Source: JAITMY01 sp031553765 (GTDB lineage Bacteria > Bacteroidota > Bacteroidia > Bacteroidales > UBA932). Taken from it: a stretch of DNA of 64,000 bases. Positions 47,317 through 55,875 of this stretch are shown here, one piece after another. A program made the position numbers and the translations under genes. Position 1 is the stretch's first letter. Every line of letters starts with the position of its first letter. Below the pieces are notes generated by a model. The model was not told where the DNA came from and ran no database searches. It saw only the letters and a program-made list of their open reading frames with translations. The stretch lies in NCBI GenBank assembly GCA_031553765.1, contig JAVBKY010000006.1, positions 62,001 through 126,000 on the forward strand, written 5' to 3'.

Positions 47317-48600
47317 TCACGCCGGCAAAGGCGCTCGCGAGAGGCCGCTCACAATAATATGGTACGCCTGTTCGGAGTACGAACGGTCAAAAGAAGCGAA
47401 ATAATTATGTGTCATTTTCTCGGTCGAGTGTCCCATCATTTCGCTGATGACCCCTGCGGGCATTCCACCACTCCGCACAATGGTGGCAAATGAGTGACGG
47501 GCAACATGCATACTCAGCTTTTTTTCCACGCAGGCCAATTTTGCCAATGCTTTCAGGCGGCGGTTCTGGCTGCGCAGGGCACTTTCGTACTGCTTGCGGG
47601 CTTCGGCTCCCTCGCCGGTAACAATCGGGAACACGTAGGGCGAATCCTTTACCTCATCGGCAAGGCTGTCGATAATCTGCTGCATCCCCTCGTTTACCTG
47701 CACTTCCACCAGTTTATTGGTCTTTTTGCGGTAGTAGGTGCACATGCCGTCCTTAAAGCATTCTTTCCGCAGGTAGGCCACGTCGATAAAGCACATGCCC
47801 TGCGCAAAGAAAGCGAACATATACAGCCGCCACGAAAAGTACAGTCCTTCCATGCGCAGCCGCTCCGGGGTTCCGGGAAAGTGCTGTTCCAGCAGGGCGG
47901 TAGAGTCAATTTCGTACAGGTTGGTGGTTTCCTCTACCGTAAGGGCGCGTTTGGCGGTCTTTTGGTGGACTTTGGTATAAACCCCGGCAAAGGGGTTTTT
48001 CTTTTTACCGGTAATGCGCCCGGCAGCCACGGCCTTGTTGTAAATAGCCCGCAGGTTGCGCATGTAGAACGAAATGGTGTTGGGCTTGCGGCCTTTGTTC
48101 ATCAACTCCGTTTCAAACGCCTTTATCAACTCGGTGTTGATGTGTTCCAGGGGAATATCCACACTTTTGTTGAACTCCACCAACCGGTTCGACACGGTAC
48201 GGTAGGCATCGGCCAGCCGGAACTTTTCGTTTTGCTCCTGTTCCACGGCCAGCGTTTCGGCATAGCCCAGCAGCTTGCCGTCGTCGATGTTGCGGCGGTA
48301 CTTGCCGATTACTTCATCGGCTGTGTAGCGGCCATGCTTTTCCAGCGTGGCAATGTAGCCCGCTATCTTTTCGGCGCAGGCAATAATCTTTTGCCGGGCA
48401 TCGTCGAGGTAAGCGGCACGTTGCGGGTCGTTGGGAGGATAAATAATCTCCTGCCGCGCGACATCCCATTCTTCCGCATAGAGGCGGCATCCGGTGGTGG
48501 CGGTCTTGGGCTTTCGCCCGTGTATCACACGCAGGGTTAGGCTTCCTGGGTGCCTGCCTTTCCTGGAAGAAGGGCGTAATACAAAATTAATAGTTGCCAT
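47317..48600 (-). CDS. Tyrosine recombinase (integrase), probable invertase
   Basis: A 427-residue Bacteroidetes-type integrase. Order: N-terminal Arm-like domain (TINFVLRPSSRKGRHPGSL), SAM-like core-binding domain (about 105-205; NTISFYMRNLRAIYNKAV), then catalytic domain. Catalytic residues seen: Lys in YYRKKTNK, HVAR box, GHS, and Tyr in MTHNYFASFD. The position usually held by the first Arg appears as Gln (FFAQGMCFIDVAYL), which may be a subfamily trait. It sits 260 bp from the right repeat and is the obvious candidate to invert the segment. Its 3' end is antisense to transcripts from the segment promoter. The ATG at 48600 fits the family. Confidence 0.9.
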   Translation of the reverse strand: MATINFVLRPSSRKGRHPGSLTLRVIHGRKPKTATTGCRLYAEEWDVARQEIIYPPNDPQRAAYLDDARQKIIACAEKIAGYIATLEKHGRYTADEVIGKYRRNIDDGKLLGYAETLAVEQEQNEKFRLADAYRTVSNRLVEFNKSVDIPLEHINTELIKAFETELMNKGRKPNTISFYMRNLRAIYNKAVAAGRITGKKKNPFAGVYTKVHQKTAKRALTVEETTNLYEIDSTALLEQHFPGTPERLRMEGLYFSWRLYMFAFFAQGMCFIDVAYLRKECFKDGMCTYYRKKTNKLVEVQVNEGMQQIIDSLADEVKDSPYVFPIVTGEGAEARKQYESALRSQNRRLKALAKLACVEKKLSMHVARHSFATIVRSGGMPAGVISEMMGHSTEKMTHNYFASFDRSYSEQAYHIIVSGLSRAPLPA

Positions 48601-48703
48601 TTTCTTTTCGAGAATTAAGTTTGATACAAAAATTGCGCTTACCAGTGATTGACAAGAAATAACCATATTACAAATTGGTTTTCAATAGTTACGGGACAAA
48701 AAA

Positions 48704-48733
48704 ATCCCGCCGCACAATGGAGTACAACGGGAT
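48704..48733 (-). terminator. Terminator of the 51-residue ORF
   Basis: On the minus strand ATCCCG (48733-48728) pairs with CGGGAT (48709-48704) and is followed by a T run, 23 bp past the stop of the small ORF. Confidence 0.55.
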
Positions 48734-48755
48734 CGGGACTGTATTCTATGGTCGG

Positions 48756-48911
48756 TTATTCCTTCCGGTGGTAAGCTGCGCCCAATACTCCGTTGCGGTG
48801 TGCAAGGATAGTGCCCTGTTCGCCGAACAGGGCGGCTGCTTTGCCAAAGATAACGGGGATACAAGCCAACCACTCGCTGGGTGTGGCGGTGTTACGGATA
48901 ATCTGTTTCAT
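48756..48911 (-). CDS. Small protein of 51 residues upstream of the recombinase
   Basis: It reads MKQIIRNTATPSEWLACIPV, then IFGKAAALFGEQGTILAHRN and GVLGAAYHRKE. A terminator-like hairpin follows, so it may be a separate small transcript rather than a recombinase leader. No family is recognised. The Ala/Gly-rich centre could form a short amphipathic helix. It might help the recombinase, as small directionality factors do, but that is only positional. Confidence 0.45.
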   Translation of the reverse strand: MKQIIRNTATPSEWLACIPVIFGKAAALFGEQGTILAHRNGVLGAAYHRKE

Positions 48912-49251
48912 ATTATTAGTATTTACGTGTGTCCTCTAAATGCTTAATTCCCGGTTCTTGTGTTCGCCGGCTTGGGAGCGCACGCAAAAAAAGAAGCGTG
49001 GCACTCACAACCATATCACCACAAGGCGCTGGTATACCCAAAGAGGAAACGAGAAGTAAGCCCACGCCATACCCGATAGGTATAGCATGAACGCTTCGCC
49101 AATTTAGTTTTTTTAGTCAAATATTTACCTCTCAACTATATCAAATATAAGGAATAATTACCAAATCTACCCCCACATACCTGGCGGGCTTCTACACCCC
49201 AACAACTATCGGCTCAGCATGACAGCCCTCAGTAATACAATCATATAAAAC
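48912..49251. other. Intergenic region without recognised features
   Basis: 340 bp between the small ORF and the fabG terminator. No ORF with family features, tRNA or repeat was recognised. The centre is AT-rich. It marks the right border of the fimbrial island. Confidence 0.5.
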
Positions 49252-49281
49252 AACAAAGGCGAGCATTCGCTCGCCTTTGTT
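49252..49281 (-). terminator. Terminator of fabG
   Basis: A perfect 13-bp stem (49252-49264 with 49269-49281) over ATTC; read on the minus strand it ends in TTGTT, 17 bp past the fabG stop. Confidence 0.85.
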
Positions 49282-49297
49282 ATCAATTGTCCATTGA

Positions 49298-50044
49298 CTA
49301 CATGTTCATGCCACCGCATACATGCAGTACTTGTCCGCTTACGTATGACGACAAGTCTGAAGCCAGGAAGAGCGTTACGTTAGCCACATCGTCGGGCGTA
49401 CCGCCACGCTTCAAGGGGATGGTTTCAGCCCACTTAGCCTTAACCTCGTCACTCAGCTGGTTGGTCATTTCGGTAATAATAAAGCCCGGAGCAATGGCAT
49501 TAGCGCGAATACCGCGTGAACCCAACTCCTTTGCCAGCGACTTTGCTAAGCCAATCATACCCGCCTTTGAAGCCGAGTAGTTAGCCTGTGCAGCGTTGCC
49601 GCTTACGCCTACTACCGAGCTCATGTTGATAATGCTACCACTCTTTTGGCGCATCATAACAGGAGTTACAGCGTGACAGAAGTTGAATGCCGATTTCAGG
49701 TTCACGTTAATTACAGCATCCCATTGTGCTTCGCTCATGCGCATAAACAAGCCGTCCTTGGTAATACCGGCGTTGTTCACCAAAATATCAATGCGACCAA
49801 AGTCTGCAACAATCTGCTCAACTACGTTATGCGTATCCTCAAACATTGCTGCGTTTGAAGCGTAACCCTTAGCCTTTACGCCAAGTGCGGCAATCTCGGC
49901 CTCAGTCTTTTTTCCGTTTTCGTCAATATTCAAATCGGTAAACGCAATGTCGGCACCCTCAGAGGCCAACTTAAGCGCAATAGCCTTACCAATGCCGCGA
50001 GCAGCACCGGTAACTACAGCCACTTTTCCTTTCAGTAAGCTCAT
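49298..50044 (-). CDS. fabG: 3-oxoacyl-ACP reductase
   Basis: Reduces 3-ketoacyl-ACP with NADPH in fatty acid elongation. It has 248 residues with the SDR fold: cofactor motif TGAARGIGKAIA near residue 12, NNAG near 90, catalytic Ser in INMSSVVG near 140, and Tyr-Lys in YSASKAGMIGLAKSLA near 153. The end (YVSGQVLHVCGGMNM) matches FabG. It stands alone, with a TATCTTTG box on the minus strand at 50077-50084. Confidence 0.94.
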   Translation of the reverse strand: MSLLKGKVAVVTGAARGIGKAIALKLASEGADIAFTDLNIDENGKKTEAEIAALGVKAKGYASNAAMFEDTHNVVEQIVADFGRIDILVNNAGITKDGLFMRMSEAQWDAVINVNLKSAFNFCHAVTPVMMRQKSGSIINMSSVVGVSGNAAQANYSASKAGMIGLAKSLAKELGSRGIRANAIAPGFIITEMTNQLSDEVKAKWAETIPLKRGGTPDDVANVTLFLASDLSSYVSGQVLHVCGGMNM

Positions 50045-50076
50045 TTTCGTTTTATGTTTTTGTTAAAAATAAAGTG

Positions 50077-50084
50077 CAAAGATA
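50077..50084 (-). promoter_or_regulatory. fabG -7 box
   Basis: Minus-strand TATCTTTG matches TAnnTTTG, 33 bp upstream of the fabG ATG. Confidence 0.5.
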
Positions 50085-50089
50085 CAAAA

Positions 50090-50188
50090 CAATTGAAAAT
50101 TGAAAATTGAGAATGACAAGGGTTCAAAATTCTAACTTCCCAAGCACGTTCCTAATTTTCAATTCTCCATTTTCCATTTTCAATTATA
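50090..50188. repeat. Inverted word repeat (AATTGAAA / TTTTCAATT)
   Basis: AATTGAAAATTGAAAATTGA on the left is mirrored by AATTTTCAATTCTCC and CATTTTCAATTAT on the right, filling the spacer between the phosphosugar mutase and fabG. Confidence 0.65.
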
Positions 50189-51926
50189 CGAGCTTCAACT
50201 CTTCCGCAATCGTATTAATCTTCTTGTCCAGCACAGCGGTTACAGCATCTACATCGTTTACCGAAGGTAAATTTTCGCGCACGCCGAAGTAGAACTTAAT
50301 TTTGGGCTCGGTACCCGATGGGCGCACAGAAATAATGGTGCCATCCTCGGTAATCCACTGCAGCACGTTCGACGTTCCACCCTTGATTTCAATTTTGCGC
50401 TTGTCGCCGCTCTTTACATCCAACACTTCCAGCGACTGGTAGTCGTATATTTCCTTAATAGCTGAGCCTGCCAATACCTTGGGAGGATTAGCGCGAAAGT
50501 CAACCATCATTTGCTTAATGGCAGCCAAACCATCCATACCCTTTTTGGTTACGGCAATTTGTTTTTCCTTGTAGTAGCCATATTCCACATAAATGTGGTG
50601 CAGCAGGTCGAGCATAGTCATGCCTTGCTCCTTAGCCCACGCTGCAACCTCTGCAGCCAGGCCACAGCATACAATAGAGTCCTTGTCGCGCACCAAGCCG
50701 CCTACGTTATAACCGAAACTCTCTTCGCCTCCGCCAATGTAGGACATCTTATCCTCATTTTCGCGCACAATTTCGGCAATGTACTTAAAACCAGTATAGC
50801 AGTTGTACCACTTCACACCAAAGGCCTCCGCTATGCGAGGAATGAGTTCGGTAGTTACAATGGTTTTTACGGTAAACTCTTTACCCTGCAACTTGCCCAA
50901 CTCCTTCCAGCGGCGCAGCAGGTAGTAAGTAAAGATGGAGTTCGTTTGGTTGCCGTTGAGCAGCACAAACTCGCCTTTTTTGTCGCGTACAGCAAGCGCA
51001 ATACGGTCGGCATCGGGGTCGGTAGCCATTACCATTTCAGCGCCTGTAGCCATAGCCTTATCCACCGCCATTTTTAGGGCAGTAGGCTCCTCGGGGTTAG
51101 GTGAGTACACAGTAGGGAAGTTACCGTCGTTCACATCCTGTTCTGGCACGTGAATGAGGTTAGTAAAGCCCATACGCTTTAGCATTTCGGGTACCAACTT
51201 CACACCGCAGCCGTGCAAGGGCGTGTACACAATCTTAATATCGTTGTGCTTGGCAATAGCCTCGGGTGATAGGCAAATCAAGCCCTTGATACCGTTGAGG
51301 TAAATATCGTCAATTTCAGCACCTATGGTTTCAATTTTACCCGCGTCACCGCTAAACTTTACCTGAGATGGGTCGCTGATGTTGTTAACCTCATCAATAA
51401 TATTTTTATCGTGCGGAGCCAACACCTGAGCGCCATCGTCCCAGTAGGCCTTGTAGCCGTTGTACTCCTTGGGGTTGTGCGAAGCGGTAAGCATCACACC
51501 GCTTTGGCAGCCCAATAGGCGAATGGCAAAGCTCAGCTCAGGGGTAGGACGCAGCGCATCGAAAAAGTAAACGTGAAAGCCGTTAGCCGCAAAAATTTCA
51601 GCTACAGTTTTCGCAAAAAATGGGCTATTATTACGACAGTCGTGCGCAATAGCCACCTTAATTTGCGGAAGATTAGCAAAACTCTTTTTGAGGTAGTTGG
51701 CCAAACCCTGAGTTGCCATACCTACCGTGTACTTGTTCATACGGTTGGTACCCACGCCCATAATGCCGCGCAAACCACCTGTACCAAATTCAAGGTTTTG
51801 GTAGAAACTCTCCACCAACTCCTTCTCATTATTTTGCATCAGGTCCTTTACCTGCGCCTTGGTTTCATCGTCAAAATTACCTGTAAGCCAAGCGTTAGCA
51901 CGCTCTAATACTTTTGCATCTACCAT
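50184..51926 (-). CDS. Phosphoglucomutase/phosphomannomutase (phospho-sugar mutase)
   Basis: Interconverts hexose 1- and 6-phosphates in the cytosol, supplying sugar nucleotides. It has 580 residues, the long PMM2-like form. The phosphoserine loop GVMLTASHNPKEYNGYKAYW is near residue 140; the metal loop ATDPDADRIALAV near 300; the sugar loop GGGEESFGYNVG near 395; the phosphate-binding end ISVRPSGTEPKIKFYFGV near 540. It is upstream of fabG and downstream of the rfbD-like gene, in a run of sugar-nucleotide genes. Confidence 0.94.
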   Translation of the reverse strand: MVDAKVLERANAWLTGNFDDETKAQVKDLMQNNEKELVESFYQNLEFGTGGLRGIMGVGTNRMNKYTVGMATQGLANYLKKSFANLPQIKVAIAHDCRNNSPFFAKTVAEIFAANGFHVYFFDALRPTPELSFAIRLLGCQSGVMLTASHNPKEYNGYKAYWDDGAQVLAPHDKNIIDEVNNISDPSQVKFSGDAGKIETIGAEIDDIYLNGIKGLICLSPEAIAKHNDIKIVYTPLHGCGVKLVPEMLKRMGFTNLIHVPEQDVNDGNFPTVYSPNPEEPTALKMAVDKAMATGAEMVMATDPDADRIALAVRDKKGEFVLLNGNQTNSIFTYYLLRRWKELGKLQGKEFTVKTIVTTELIPRIAEAFGVKWYNCYTGFKYIAEIVRENEDKMSYIGGGEESFGYNVGGLVRDKDSIVCCGLAAEVAAWAKEQGMTMLDLLHHIYVEYGYYKEKQIAVTKKGMDGLAAIKQMMVDFRANPPKVLAGSAIKEIYDYQSLEVLDVKSGDKRKIEIKGGTSNVLQWITEDGTIISVRPSGTEPKIKFYFGVRENLPSVNDVDAVTAVLDKKINTIAEELKLV

Positions 51927-51934
51927 AGCTTTAA

Positions 51935-51966
51935 TATTTATGAATTATTATTTATGAATTATTATT
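51935..51966. repeat. Tandem TATTTATGAATTAT repeat
   Basis: Two direct copies of a 14-bp AT-rich word between the mutase and the rfbD-like gene. Confidence 0.6.
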
Positions 51967-52828
51967 TCAACTTCTCTACTACTCCCTTCAATGTATCTTT
52001 CCAATGGGGGATTTCTATGCCGTAGGTTTGCTTGACCTTAGCCTTGTTAAGTACGCTGTAGTGCGGACGCTGCGCGGGCGTTGGGTAGTCTTTGCTTTCT
52101 ATGGGAAAAACCTTACACGGACGACTCCCTTGCTCCATTATTTCGCGGGCAAAATCATACCAGCTGCATACGCCTTCGTTGCTAAAGTGGTAAACACCGC
52201 CTACAAACGGGCAAGCGCCACCACCTACTTTTTCAATCACACTTGCAATACAAGCAGCCAAATCCGCAGCATTAGTAGGCGTTCCCACCTGGTCAAACAC
52301 CACGTTGAGCGAGGGCTTTTCAGCACCTAAACGCAACATTGTTTTCACAAAATTGTTGCCAAATGTGGAGTACAACCACGCTGTACGTATCACCATACTT
52401 TTGTCATACGCCAACGCGTGCTGCTCCCCTTGCAACTTTGTAAGTCCGTACTCTGATTGCGGGTTTACTTTATCCTCCTCCTTGTAGGGTAAATATCCCT
52501 TACCGTCAAAAACGTAATCGGTGGAAACGTGAATAAAGTACGCTTGCACGCCTGCTGCCGCTTCCGCTAAATTTTTCACTGCTGTGGCATTTATCAGCGT
52601 TGCCAACTCCTTGTCGGCTTCAGCCTTATCAACCGCGGTGTATGCTGCGCAGTTTACAATGAAGTTTGGTTTATGCTGCTCGCAAAAACTCTTTACCTGC
52701 GCGGCATTAGTTATATCCAAATCCGCCACATCGGTAAAAACAAATTCCACCCCCGACATGTTCTTAGCGCACTCCTTGAGTTCACTACCCAGCTGCCCGT
52801 TACCTCCGGTTACTAATACTTTTGTCAT
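51962..52828 (-). CDS. rfbD: dTDP-4-dehydrorhamnose reductase (RmlD-like)
   Basis: Final step of dTDP-L-rhamnose synthesis, reducing dTDP-4-keto-rhamnose with NAD(P)H. It has 288 residues and the extended SDR fold: VLVTGGNGQLGSEL at the start, YFIHVSTDYVFDGKGYLPY near 110 (with the S/T), and Tyr-Lys in YGLTKLQGEQ near 143. The remaining rml genes (rfbA/B/C) are not in the window. I chose 52828 (MTKVLVTGG) over 52894. Confidence 0.9.
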   Translation of the reverse strand: MTKVLVTGGNGQLGSELKECAKNMSGVEFVFTDVADLDITNAAQVKSFCEQHKPNFIVNCAAYTAVDKAEADKELATLINATAVKNLAEAAAGVQAYFIHVSTDYVFDGKGYLPYKEEDKVNPQSEYGLTKLQGEQHALAYDKSMVIRTAWLYSTFGNNFVKTMLRLGAEKPSLNVVFDQVGTPTNAADLAACIASVIEKVGGGACPFVGGVYHFSNEGVCSWYDFAREIMEQGSRPCKVFPIESKDYPTPAQRPHYSVLNKAKVKQTYGIEIPHWKDTLKGVVEKLK

Positions 52829-52845
52829 AAAATTATGTAATCCTC

Positions 52846-53364
52846 CTACTTCTTTATCAATTTCTTCAACGGCTTCACTGTTTTCAATCCCCAATCATAG
52901 TGGCTTGAAGTCGACGAAATCAGGTAAGCACCCAATGAAGTTGTTCCTGTCCACGCGTATTTTTTCTTGGTAAACAACTCATCATCGGTATGCTTTTCTA
53001 CCAAAGCCATTATTTCCTTGTGACTTTTTTGCAACATGGCAATTGCCTTCTTCAACTCTGTTCCCTTATACTGTTCCCATATCCTGCGATTCAGCACTGG
53101 TAAAGTCTGCCACGTAATACCCTCTGCCGGAATTGCGGGCTTTTTACCCGACATTCCAACGGTGTACCAACTCTTCATCATCACATGCCACTCATGCAAA
53201 TGGCAAATTACATCGCTCACCGTTTTATCCCTATCATTCAACTCGTCGTTAGTGTACGCTTTTGTTTTAATATCATCCGACAATTCATCAATAAACACCA
53301 ACAATTTATTGAGATTGATTTCAGAAAGTTCCTGTAACTCTTTCTTGTTTGTGGGCCTCGGCAT
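52846..53364 (-). CDS. ClbS/DfsB-family four-helix bundle protein
   Basis: A 172-residue all-helical protein of the DinB-like superfamily: starts MPRPTNKKELQELSEINLNKLL, with VSDVICHLHEWHVMMKSWY near residue 50 and SSTSSHYDWGLKTVKPLKK at the end. The family includes ClbS, which protects against colibactin, but most members are uncharacterised. It is inserted between two sugar-nucleotide genes on the same strand with 4-17 bp gaps, so it is probably co-transcribed without sharing their pathway. Confidence 0.85.
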   Translation of the reverse strand: MPRPTNKKELQELSEINLNKLLVFIDELSDDIKTKAYTNDELNDRDKTVSDVICHLHEWHVMMKSWYTVGMSGKKPAIPAEGITWQTLPVLNRRIWEQYKGTELKKAIAMLQKSHKEIMALVEKHTDDELFTKKKYAWTGTTSLGAYLISSTSSHYDWGLKTVKPLKKLIKK

Positions 53365-53368
53365 TGTA

Positions 53369-54304
53369 TTAAATCTTTTCTCTAAAATACGCTATCGTCT
53401 TGGCCAACCCCTCCTCCAATTGCACATTGGGCTTCCAGCCACCAAGCAAATTGTATGCTTTTTTAATGTCCGGTTGGCGTTGCTTGGGATCATCGGATGG
53501 TAACGGTTGGAAAATTAACTTCGACTTTGAACCTGTTTGCGCAATAACCCTTTCGGCCAACTCCAGCATGGTAAACTCGTTGGGATTACCCACATTTACA
53601 GGACCTGTAACATCATCACCCGTGGCCATTAGGCGAGTCATTCCCTCCACCAAATCATCCACGTACTGAAAGCTGCGGGTTTGCTTACCATCGCCGTAAA
53701 TGGTGATATCCTCACCACGCAATGCCTGAACTATAAAGTTCGATACTACACGCCCATCGTCGGGGTTCATGCGCGGGCCATAGGTGTTGAATATGCGAAT
53801 GATTTTGATGCGCACCGCGTTTTGACGGTGATAGTCCATAAACAGCGTTTCGGCACAACGTTTACCTTCATCATAGCACGAGCGAATGCCAATAGGGTTA
53901 ACGTTGCCCCAGTAACTCTCGGGTTGCGGGTGAATATTCGGATCACCATACACCTCACTGGTAGAGGCCTGCAGCACTTTCGCCTTAACTCGCTTTGCCA
54001 AACCCAGCATATTGATAGCACCCATTACCGATGTTTTCACGGTTTTAATGGGGTTATACTGGTAGTGTACAGGCGAAGCAGGACAAGCCAAGTTGTATAT
54101 TTCATCCACCTCGGCGTAAAACGATGTGGTTACATCGTGGCGCACCAATTCAAAGAAAGGGTTGCCCAACAAGTGAGCAACATTTTCCTTGCTTCCTGTA
54201 AAGTAATTATCAAGGCAAATCACATCGTTGCCTTCGTTGAGCAGGCGCTCGCACAAGTGCGAACCTATAAATCCGGCACCGCCGGTAACTAAAATTCTTT
54301 TCAT
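53369..54304 (-). CDS. UDP-glucuronate decarboxylase (UDP-xylose synthase-like)
   Basis: An extended SDR of 311 residues that should convert UDP-glucuronate to UDP-xylose. Motifs: ILVTGGAGFIGSHLCERL at residue 3, ASTSEVYGDPNIHPQPESYWGNVNPIG near 112, SCYDEGKRCAETLFMDY near 142 (Tyr-Lys), and IRIFNTYGPRM near 170. SYWGNVNPIGIRSCYDEGKR is characteristic of UXS. The upstream gene encodes UDP-glucose dehydrogenase, which makes its substrate, and the gap is 2 bp. Confidence 0.93.
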   Translation of the reverse strand: MKRILVTGGAGFIGSHLCERLLNEGNDVICLDNYFTGSKENVAHLLGNPFFELVRHDVTTSFYAEVDEIYNLACPASPVHYQYNPIKTVKTSVMGAINMLGLAKRVKAKVLQASTSEVYGDPNIHPQPESYWGNVNPIGIRSCYDEGKRCAETLFMDYHRQNAVRIKIIRIFNTYGPRMNPDDGRVVSNFIVQALRGEDITIYGDGKQTRSFQYVDDLVEGMTRLMATGDDVTGPVNVGNPNEFTMLELAERVIAQTGSKSKLIFQPLPSDDPKQRQPDIKKAYNLLGGWKPNVQLEEGLAKTIAYFREKI

Positions 54305-54306
54305 TT

Positions 54307-55629
54307 TTACAGCTGCTTGCGTCCTATTCCGTAATATGCAAAACCATTTTCCTTCATCTCTGCAGGTTCGTAAATATTTCGTCCATCAAACACTACAGGT
54401 TGCTTCATCAACTTCTTAGCATTGGCGTAATCAAACACGCGAAACTCCGACCACTCGGTCATAAGCGCCAAAGCATCAGCGTCTTGTAATGCTTCATAGG
54501 CAGATTTAGCATACTCAATGGTATTACCTAAATATTTTTGCGACTCGTGCATGGCCACCGGGTCATACGCTATCACAGTAGCACCGTTTTCAATCAGGCG
54601 ACGCACTACGGTAAGCGCAGGTGCCTCACGCATATCGTCAGTATTAGGCTTAAAAGCCAATCCCCACACGGCTATACGACGCCCCTTTACATCACCCCTA
54701 AAATAGGCACGTATTTTATTAAATATCAAATCCTTTTGACGCTCGTTCACAAACTCTACCGATTTCAATATCTCAAGCGAGTGTCCATATTCATCAGCGG
54801 TTTTAATGATGGCTTTCACATCCTTAGGAAAGCAACTCCCACCGTAACCTGCACCGGGATAAATAAATTTATTGCCAATACGCGGGTCGCTTCCAATACC
54901 CTTGCGTACCAGCGTAGCATCAGCACCAACCAACTCGCACATGTTAGCAATATCGTTCATAAAGCTGATTTTGGTAGCCAGCATGGCATTTGCCGCATAC
55001 TTTGTTAGCTCGGACGAGGCTATATCCATAAAAATAATGGGATGACCATTGAGCAGGAAGGGCTTGTAAAGACGCTCCATAGTCTTTTGCGCCAGCTCAC
55101 TTTCAGTACCAACCACAATGCGGTCGGGTTTGAGAAAATCCTCAATAGCGTTACCCTCTTTCAAAAATTCAGGGTTAGATGCTACGTCAAAATTCACCTT
55201 TGCTCCACGCTTATCAAGTTCTGCCTGAACAGCATTTTTCACCTTTTGCGAAGTGCCTACGGGCACGGTACTCTTGGTAACTACGACCATGTAGTGATCA
55301 AGGTTTTTTCCTATCTCAGAAGCCACCTGAAGCACATACTTAAGGTCCGCGCTACCATCCTCACCCGAAGGCGTGCCTACAGCAATAAATACCACATCGA
55401 CGTCCTTAAGGCTATTGGCCAACGAGGTTGTAAATTGCAAGCGCCCTTTTTCAGCATTGCGCTTCACCAAATCCTCCAAACCCGGTTCCCAAATAGGAAT
55501 TTGTCCGGCATTAAGCATGTCTATTTTTGGTTTATTCACATCTACACAGGTAACATTTACCCCTGTTTCTGCAAAGCACGCACCACTAACCAAGCCCACG
55601 TAACCTGTACCAACTACCGATATTTTCAT
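54307..55629 (-). CDS. ugd: UDP-glucose 6-dehydrogenase
   Basis: Oxidises UDP-glucose twice to UDP-glucuronate with NAD+. It has 440 residues. The Rossmann start MKISVVGTGYVGLVSGACFAETG, the middle-domain GAGYGGSCFPKDVKA near residue 250 (catalytic Cys), and VWGLAFKPNTDDMREAPA near 320 are all present. It leads the ugd-UXS-DfsB-rfbD run. TATCTTTG on the minus strand at 55661-55668 gives the likely promoter. I chose 55629 because the family begins at MKI. Confidence 0.96.
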   Translation of the reverse strand: MKISVVGTGYVGLVSGACFAETGVNVTCVDVNKPKIDMLNAGQIPIWEPGLEDLVKRNAEKGRLQFTTSLANSLKDVDVVFIAVGTPSGEDGSADLKYVLQVASEIGKNLDHYMVVVTKSTVPVGTSQKVKNAVQAELDKRGAKVNFDVASNPEFLKEGNAIEDFLKPDRIVVGTESELAQKTMERLYKPFLLNGHPIIFMDIASSELTKYAANAMLATKISFMNDIANMCELVGADATLVRKGIGSDPRIGNKFIYPGAGYGGSCFPKDVKAIIKTADEYGHSLEILKSVEFVNERQKDLIFNKIRAYFRGDVKGRRIAVWGLAFKPNTDDMREAPALTVVRRLIENGATVIAYDPVAMHESQKYLGNTIEYAKSAYEALQDADALALMTEWSEFRVFDYANAKKLMKQPVVFDGRNIYEPAEMKENGFAYYGIGRKQL

Positions 55630-55660
55630 TCTTTTACTATAATTTTTAAAGGTGTAACCA

Positions 55661-55668
55661 CAAAGATA
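55661..55668 (-). promoter_or_regulatory. ugd -7 box
   Basis: Minus-strand TATCTTTG matches TAnnTTTG, 32 bp upstream of the ugd ATG at 55629; a start at 55689 would lie upstream of it. Confidence 0.5.
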
Positions 55669-55807
55669 ATCAAAATTTGGAACCGCCACGGCTCCTACAA
55701 CTGTTCTTTTTCTACAATCAAAAGAATTATTTAATCAAATGTAAATTAGACACTTAAAAATATCTCTATTTTAATTAAGGAGAGCACTTTTTCTTCGATA
55801 TTTTTCG

Positions 55808-55815
55808 TACCTTTG
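55808..55815 (+). promoter_or_regulatory. rpsA -7 box
   Basis: TACCTTTG matches TAnnTTTG, 61 bp before the rpsA ATG. Confidence 0.55.
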
Positions 55816-55875
55816 CAACCCCTTAATTGGGAGTAATAAACTTTATGTCTAACCCTTTAAAAAATTTTATCAGCA

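Noticed and set aside
47120..47404. 94-codon plus-strand ORF next to the inverted repeat
   Set aside because: It overlaps the 3' end of the recombinase in antisense, begins inside the 20-bp inverted repeat and shows no family features; more likely non-coding.
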